From the NCBI GenBank assembly GCA_012862575.1, contig BLSF01000018.1, positions 580,075-644,074 on the forward strand: DNA of 64,000 nucleotides, in the 5' to 3' direction. Position numbers and translations under genes: made by a program. Under the pieces are notes generated by a model that ran no database searches, had not been told where the DNA came from, and saw only the letters and a program-made list of their open reading frames with translations. The stretch comes from Parietichytrium sp. I65-24A. Taxonomy: Eukaryota; Sar; Bigyra; Thraustochytrida; Thraustochytriidae. This document shows positions 60,701-64,000 of this stretch, piece by piece (the first letter of the stretch is position 1; every line of letters begins with the position of its first letter).

Positions 60701-63700
60701 TTTTTCATCGCATCTTGGCATTCGTGGAGCTTAGCCTGGCAGATGTTGATGCTTGTGACGGAGAAATCTTCCGCGCAGCCTGCGCTGGGCAGGCAATTTC
60801 CAAGCGCCTTGGTACCCGCGCCGACGAGCGAGGAGGCAGATTTCAGTCCATAGTTGAGCTTTGGCTCCATTGCAATATTAGGTTGCAGCTTCGTGACCTG
60901 GACAACGACAGCGGCTGGCAAGAGACGTTTTCTAGAGTTTGTCTATCGAGGTGTACGGAGCTCTCTGCAGGTGAATTACTACAACGCGCAAGTTCGCTGA
61001 TTCTTGCCAAACGGGTTGCTGGAGATCGGTACGAATACGCTAGCTTGCAGCTCGCTCTTGGGTTTGCAAAACATCACAAGTACGCAGAATGCCTCGAATG
61101 GGTGAAGCGACTGCGCGACCCGTTTTTCATCTTGAAAGCCACCATCGAGATATCTGTTTGGTTCCCAACAGTTGTGGAGCGCCACGAGCAGGTGGAGGCA
61201 CTCTTGAAAGAGTGCGCTTCGAGGTGCACGCCGTCGTTGCTTCCGAGGGTCATGGAGCTTTTGCGAGGTACTAATGTTATTAGTGAGATCATCAAGCGCT
61301 GCGATTCGGGCGCCGCTCATGACACTCTGTGGGGCACTTCAGATAGTTGTGCATTTTCGAAAGGGGAGGCTGCGTTGAGCAGCTCAAGAAAGCTGCCCTA
61401 TCAAAACGAATGGTTTCAAGAGAGTGAGAGCGTATTAACTGGCCATGTAGTGATTCCATTGGTGACTAAGCTCGTCTTTTGTGTGGAGGCTGCTCGAGAA
61501 GGGCACTGGAAACCGATAAAGGATAGCCGGCTGCAGCTTCAGGAGTACCTCTGTTCAAATGGTGGAGCACAGCTTGCACTCCTTGCAATTGTGAGCTGCT
61601 CAAACCCCAAGTTCAAACAAGCTCAAAGCTCTGTGTTCGGGGAGGAAGTTACCGAGAGCGTGACGCTTGTCCAGTCATGCATTCTGCAGCTCGTCAAGGG
61701 CGCACTTGGCGCGACTGTGGTGGATCCAATGCTATCCTTGGGGTATTTAGTGTCTCTCGAGGCCGACGATACAGCACATCAGAGCTTTCGCAGTTGTCTT
61801 CCAGGAGTGAAAAAGGACTACGAGCGACTGCGAGTGCTCGCAAGAATCGCGCGAGATGTGGGTCATCTTCGGCACATGCCGGATATGAGGCAGCTTGGTG
61901 AGGGCATTTACCACAACTCAGTGTGGTGGGTCTGGCTCAGCGACATACACGTTGAGTTTGACCACAGACAGATGACAAGCCAGTCTGAAAAGAGGCGGCT
62001 CTACGTCGAGGACGACCTTTTGAAGCGTACAGTTGTGGAAAGTGGTTTTGATCTCGATCGCGTGCTTGCCTTCGCCGAAGCGTTTGACGTGTCGCAAGAT
62101 CGTGCCTTGGCAGAGTTCCTATCGGTGTTTTTGTCATCGTGGACAAAGCAATCCAAGAACTCTGGCCAGGCCCGGCACGAGAGCGCACAAGCCGTACTGA
62201 AGTTGGCCATGAAGGTCTCACGGACAAAATGCCTAGAGATTTTGCAGGCCTGCTTCAAAGATATCGATGGTACCGACTACGAGCTCCTTGCAACTGTTGC
62301 ACAGCTTATAGCAGAGGAGTCAAGGTCCAAAGCTCATTGTCGCAGCGCTACTAGGTACCTTCAGATCCTCGAAATTCTCAATACGTGCGAAGAGTTCGCC
62401 AAGGACAAGAGCAGGAAAAACTTGGTGTATCGTAGGCTCGACGTTCATCGTCTGTGGTCTAAAAATCCATGGGACGAAATCTCAGCGCTCTTGACGGTTG
62501 ATACAGTCAAGTGGCTCGTTACTATGGGGGATGCCATGGAGCTGGAGCCCGATGTGTTTTACTTGGTTCTTGTTCGCAAGCTGGCTCGTTCCGACGGGGC
62601 GTCACTGAGCGTGATTCTTCGTGTGCTCGACCAGGTGTCCGACACCAAACAGGCATTAGAGGCTTGCAGATGGATGGTTGCAAAGGTGGTGGCCGGTAAC
62701 ATAGAGGCTCAGGTGTCAGTGTTAAAGTACGCCAATGCACGCGCAAAGAAGGACGGGGGGACCGAAAATGCCCTCGAAGCTCAGTACTACGAGCTCTCGA
62801 CGCGCATGGATCTTATGGAATTGAACAACGAAGTGCAGGTAGCGAAGGAGCTGTACTTTGATCCATCGAACCCGTCAAAATTAATCGTGGATCTGTACGA
62901 GGCTTTCGGAGATGTGGCCGGCGTTGAGTGGGAGGATCCTTCCAAACTCCACCGGATCACCAGCAGCATAGCTTCAAGGTACGGACTAGACTTGAATAAG
63001 ATTCGCAGATCTTTGACGCTGCGGTGGCTTGCTCTTCCGCGAGGTGCGAGTAGACTTGACTCTGACTTGGCAGGCAGCCAAGGAGAACAGATCTTCTCGG
63101 ACGTTGGGACGCGGTCCGCGTTCGATTTGACCGCCCAGGAAGAGCAAAGCGCACACGAGGAAATCATCTTGAAGAAGGTCGTATATCTTTTAAGTTTGGA
63201 GCTTTCCTCGGATGCTCACAAGATGCGGACGGTGGCAACTCTGCTAAGCTACTCATTTCAAAAGCAAAACGTTCCATCGTTTCGAAGTGTGTCGCGTGCG
63301 CTTCGAGCAGCTTTCCAGCTGGCGCCGCGTGATCAAGTCGCGGCGATTTTTGCGCAACAGTCGTTGTCTATGCCTGAGGGACTTGACATTGATTTGCTCG
63401 AGTACTGGCAGTACTGCTCCTACATGATAGAGTTTGAAGAGCTCCGTCTACCTCGCACCATCGATCAGCTCGTCAAGTGTGACAAAGTGGGTCTCATCAA
63501 CGCTTTATGGCGCGATTTCCGCGAGCAACCCCGTGTGGTTCAGCTGGTGGCGGACTTGATCGTGGATTTCGACATTTACCATGACTTGAACATCGTCCAG
63601 GCAGTTCTCTCCCAGATGTTCAAGTTGGGCATGTTCAGATGCTTGCTTGTGTTTCTGAACCAGTTTTTATATTCGATGGCCCTTGGGAACGATCTGGGCA

Positions 63701-63984
63701 GCAGCCACGCCACGCACGAGATATTCTTGGAAGTTGCACGCGCGATATTCCTTGAGGCACGGGCAAAACTTGGTCATGCGGGCAAGGAACCGGTGCTTGG
63801 CTTGTTGCGAAGCATCTTGGTCAAGCTCCATGGCGCGCCAGAATCATTGTATAGAGAAATTTTGAGCGGGTTCCAAACCCATTCTTCAGAGACTTTTGCG
63901 CGGGAAGCCGCATCTCTTCTTCCCCGCGAAGCAATCCGGGCTGCGATGCATGAGTTTCTTGATAAATTTATTCATTCGCTTTAG
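57748..63984 (+). CDS. KNTC1: Kinetochore-associated protein Rod/KNTC1 (RZZ complex)
   Basis: The 2,078-residue single-exon product is close in size to human KNTC1 (2,209). Rod forms the Rod-Zw10-Zwilch complex, which builds the outer kinetochore corona, recruits dynein and Mad1, and controls the spindle checkpoint. The N-terminal 420 residues have WD-like strands (NCIAWNSTGSFCVVGDDAG, LSESGKISVWDAK), fitting Rod's beta-propeller. The Rod-C family region begins near residue 720 with KLTRLERDLVEVEYLSNDHG, then LRLSLEEYVRQGKERAL and LLMGRVNAPELVEKQIKEHI. This matches KNTC1's LLREIVDL ... RLALSDF ... KVLAPELI order. The remainder is long alpha-solenoid helices, as expected for the NRZ/dsl1-like fold. 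The ATG directly follows heptamer repeats; the stop at 63982-63984 is inside the window. Confidence 0.85.
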   Translation: MAFQLRRACNVHWDEGGNAENERGNAALGNVDGGAGCGERSGKRRGAEAVASGQGYVTEREDAAEYNVCFAKGRMLQFAEVSKGRNFEPVWLKGNANCIAWNSTGSFCVVGDDAGSLHFMTRRGWVLFSHKLLDAGSGQGFECIKFLDTPSFFDHEQIGDDLFIASRNPATVTRFSNLCLNMLEDAAEAENRALLQNVRESVRISHFDVSRQHRSGINGMILQRNAVTGAIHVVLADASKPILSVFTSEDNSSEIEEVDPSIDGPREASYALECTMRDPIDGESKFVQILPLTDAKDTILALSESGKISVWDAKQLFRLGEVRLPTGVCGECLSMVSLGRNWQLGLFLRSGKLLVGEFSLLKGFQVLFCPEMSFPLDSRFVECCPGQGCEPRVLLYGWDPADEEKLITLECRETDPMARLQGLLNGNRFEEAAALSEAEGIAGGMELVLKGRLNWLLQQSRTRIAGSQGDSNGIPEGLLSEVGDICNQLAAKNPAKELPFIVMGCTTVSLAGSLPAQVRLLQIALRICDKYERGSELKSAVQDTLYRAETFAILYGEDSASGAETWHQFRESRISYALVGFLANGQFDAASVLLERHGNQLEVDGDIGIYLEQIPFEISVPLYSKWLREKGTALLAIGCQQNSTQLEANRSAMAGWACERAMEVEQVRGATEALDLVTNTLRVVRPDGVRRDCLVQIHTPGQRRAWICNGGETSASDGAATGFVQKLTRLERDLVEVEYLSNDHGLRLSLEEYVRQGKERALMLLMGRVNAPELVEKQIKEHIAPCARRYGIQVDSVLAKYVESVAPEIDGAGSAREQCATQIVRVIRDRTQASKAVLSLMRSISPPYSEELEEAVSTALTWATSYRDALVEQKRLMDLSGLIAHFRVEQRLNFSDATQARTLLLYILSSSFGRGGDLKAVQAALEIARAYQYVDLSDVLCTVVENSIVDEELGTDEGAKDRIEHIIEQIVAVAKREGKSLEKAVFHRILAFVELSLADVDACDGEIFRAACAGQAISKRLGTRADERGGRFQSIVELWLHCNIRLQLRDLDNDSGWQETFSRVCLSRCTELSAGELLQRASSLILAKRVAGDRYEYASLQLALGFAKHHKYAECLEWVKRLRDPFFILKATIEISVWFPTVVERHEQVEALLKECASRCTPSLLPRVMELLRGTNVISEIIKRCDSGAAHDTLWGTSDSCAFSKGEAALSSSRKLPYQNEWFQESESVLTGHVVIPLVTKLVFCVEAAREGHWKPIKDSRLQLQEYLCSNGGAQLALLAIVSCSNPKFKQAQSSVFGEEVTESVTLVQSCILQLVKGALGATVVDPMLSLGYLVSLEADDTAHQSFRSCLPGVKKDYERLRVLARIARDVGHLRHMPDMRQLGEGIYHNSVWWVWLSDIHVEFDHRQMTSQSEKRRLYVEDDLLKRTVVESGFDLDRVLAFAEAFDVSQDRALAEFLSVFLSSWTKQSKNSGQARHESAQAVLKLAMKVSRTKCLEILQACFKDIDGTDYELLATVAQLIAEESRSKAHCRSATRYLQILEILNTCEEFAKDKSRKNLVYRRLDVHRLWSKNPWDEISALLTVDTVKWLVTMGDAMELEPDVFYLVLVRKLARSDGASLSVILRVLDQVSDTKQALEACRWMVAKVVAGNIEAQVSVLKYANARAKKDGGTENALEAQYYELSTRMDLMELNNEVQVAKELYFDPSNPSKLIVDLYEAFGDVAGVEWEDPSKLHRITSSIASRYGLDLNKIRRSLTLRWLALPRGASRLDSDLAGSQGEQIFSDVGTRSAFDLTAQEEQSAHEEIILKKVVYLLSLELSSDAHKMRTVATLLSYSFQKQNVPSFRSVSRALRAAFQLAPRDQVAAIFAQQSLSMPEGLDIDLLEYWQYCSYMIEFEELRLPRTIDQLVKCDKVGLINALWRDFREQPRVVQLVADLIVDFDIYHDLNIVQAVLSQMFKLGMFRCLLVFLNQFLYSMALGNDLGSSHATHEIFLEVARAIFLEARAKLGHAGKEPVLGLLRSILVKLHGAPESLYREILSGFQTHSSETFAREAASLLPREAIRAAMHEFLDKFIHSL

Positions 63985-64000
63985 ACGAAGCTGCAATATT

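Noticed and set aside
1-64000. Mobile element, viral insertion or CRISPR array
   Set aside because: No transposase, integrase, reverse transcriptase, capsid or spaced direct-repeat array was seen on either strand.

Overview
The window is nuclear DNA of an intron-poor, flagellated single-celled eukaryote. The evidence is the gene set: the replicative helicase subunit MCM7, a Rod/KNTC1 kinetochore protein, peroxin PEX11, PRMT3, oxygen-dependent coproporphyrinogen oxidase, a TMEM242-like mitochondrial protein, and several cilium- or centrosome-type coiled-coil proteins. Standard stop codons are used, most genes are single long exons, and the few clear introns are short (72-102 nt) with GTGAGT or GTAAGT donors and CAG acceptors. 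There is no rRNA, tRNA, CRISPR array, transposase or viral gene that I can support. My best guess is a heterotrophic protist of the thraustochytrid/stramenopile kind. This is inferred from style (few introns, flagellar genes, no plastid-specific gene seen) and was not tested against any database.

Layout: a secreted cyclase-family protein (-) at 2.3-3.1 kb; a nuclear-type protein with two beta-sandwich repeats (+) at 6.6-8.7 kb; a FUSC/BRE4-like membrane transporter (+) at 9.4-12.5 kb; a secreted PA-domain protein (-) at 12.7-13.6 kb; a CCDC191/SFI1-like protein (+) and an ODAD3-like coiled-coil protein (-) meeting tail to tail at 14.7-19.9 kb; an unrecognised charged protein (+) at 21.3-23.0 kb; a small two-exon gene (-) at 23.3-23.9 kb; MCM7 (-) at 24.3-26.7 kb; TMEM242-like (+, two exons) at 28.3-29.2 kb; a 5.2 kb stretch without a supportable gene; a two-TM protein (+) at 34.4-35.0 kb; PEX11 (-, two exons) at 35.8-36.5 kb; a Cys-rich zinc protein (-) at 38.4-39.2 kb; coproporphyrinogen oxidase (-) at 41.1-42.1 kb; PRMT3 (+) at 43.5-45.1 kb; a TEX47-like protein (-) at 45.4-46.2 kb; a giant gene of about 3,056 codons (+) at 47.5-56.7 kb; and Rod/KNTC1 (+) at 57.7-64.0 kb.

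Neighbouring genes are mostly arranged as divergent or convergent pairs and do not form operons. Functional themes are cell division (MCM7, Rod), the flagellum/centrosome (ODAD3-like, CCDC191-like, TEX47-like), and organelle upkeep (PEX11, TMEM242, CPOX).

The most interesting items are: (1) the giant gene, whose reading frame moves twice, in opposite directions, at places where a 19- or 20-nt GT...CAG segment would restore the frame exactly; the two segments resemble each other; (2) the giant protein's domain mix (CCCH finger, AP2-like fold, IQ motifs, repeated beta modules, EF hands); (3) two short motifs, GTACTGAGTAC/GTACCGGTAC and TTCACAGTCAA, seen repeatedly between genes; (4) sense-strand GTGA and polypurine tracts in several gene leaders; (5) lost metal ligands in the cyclase-family protein and the PRMT3 zinc finger.
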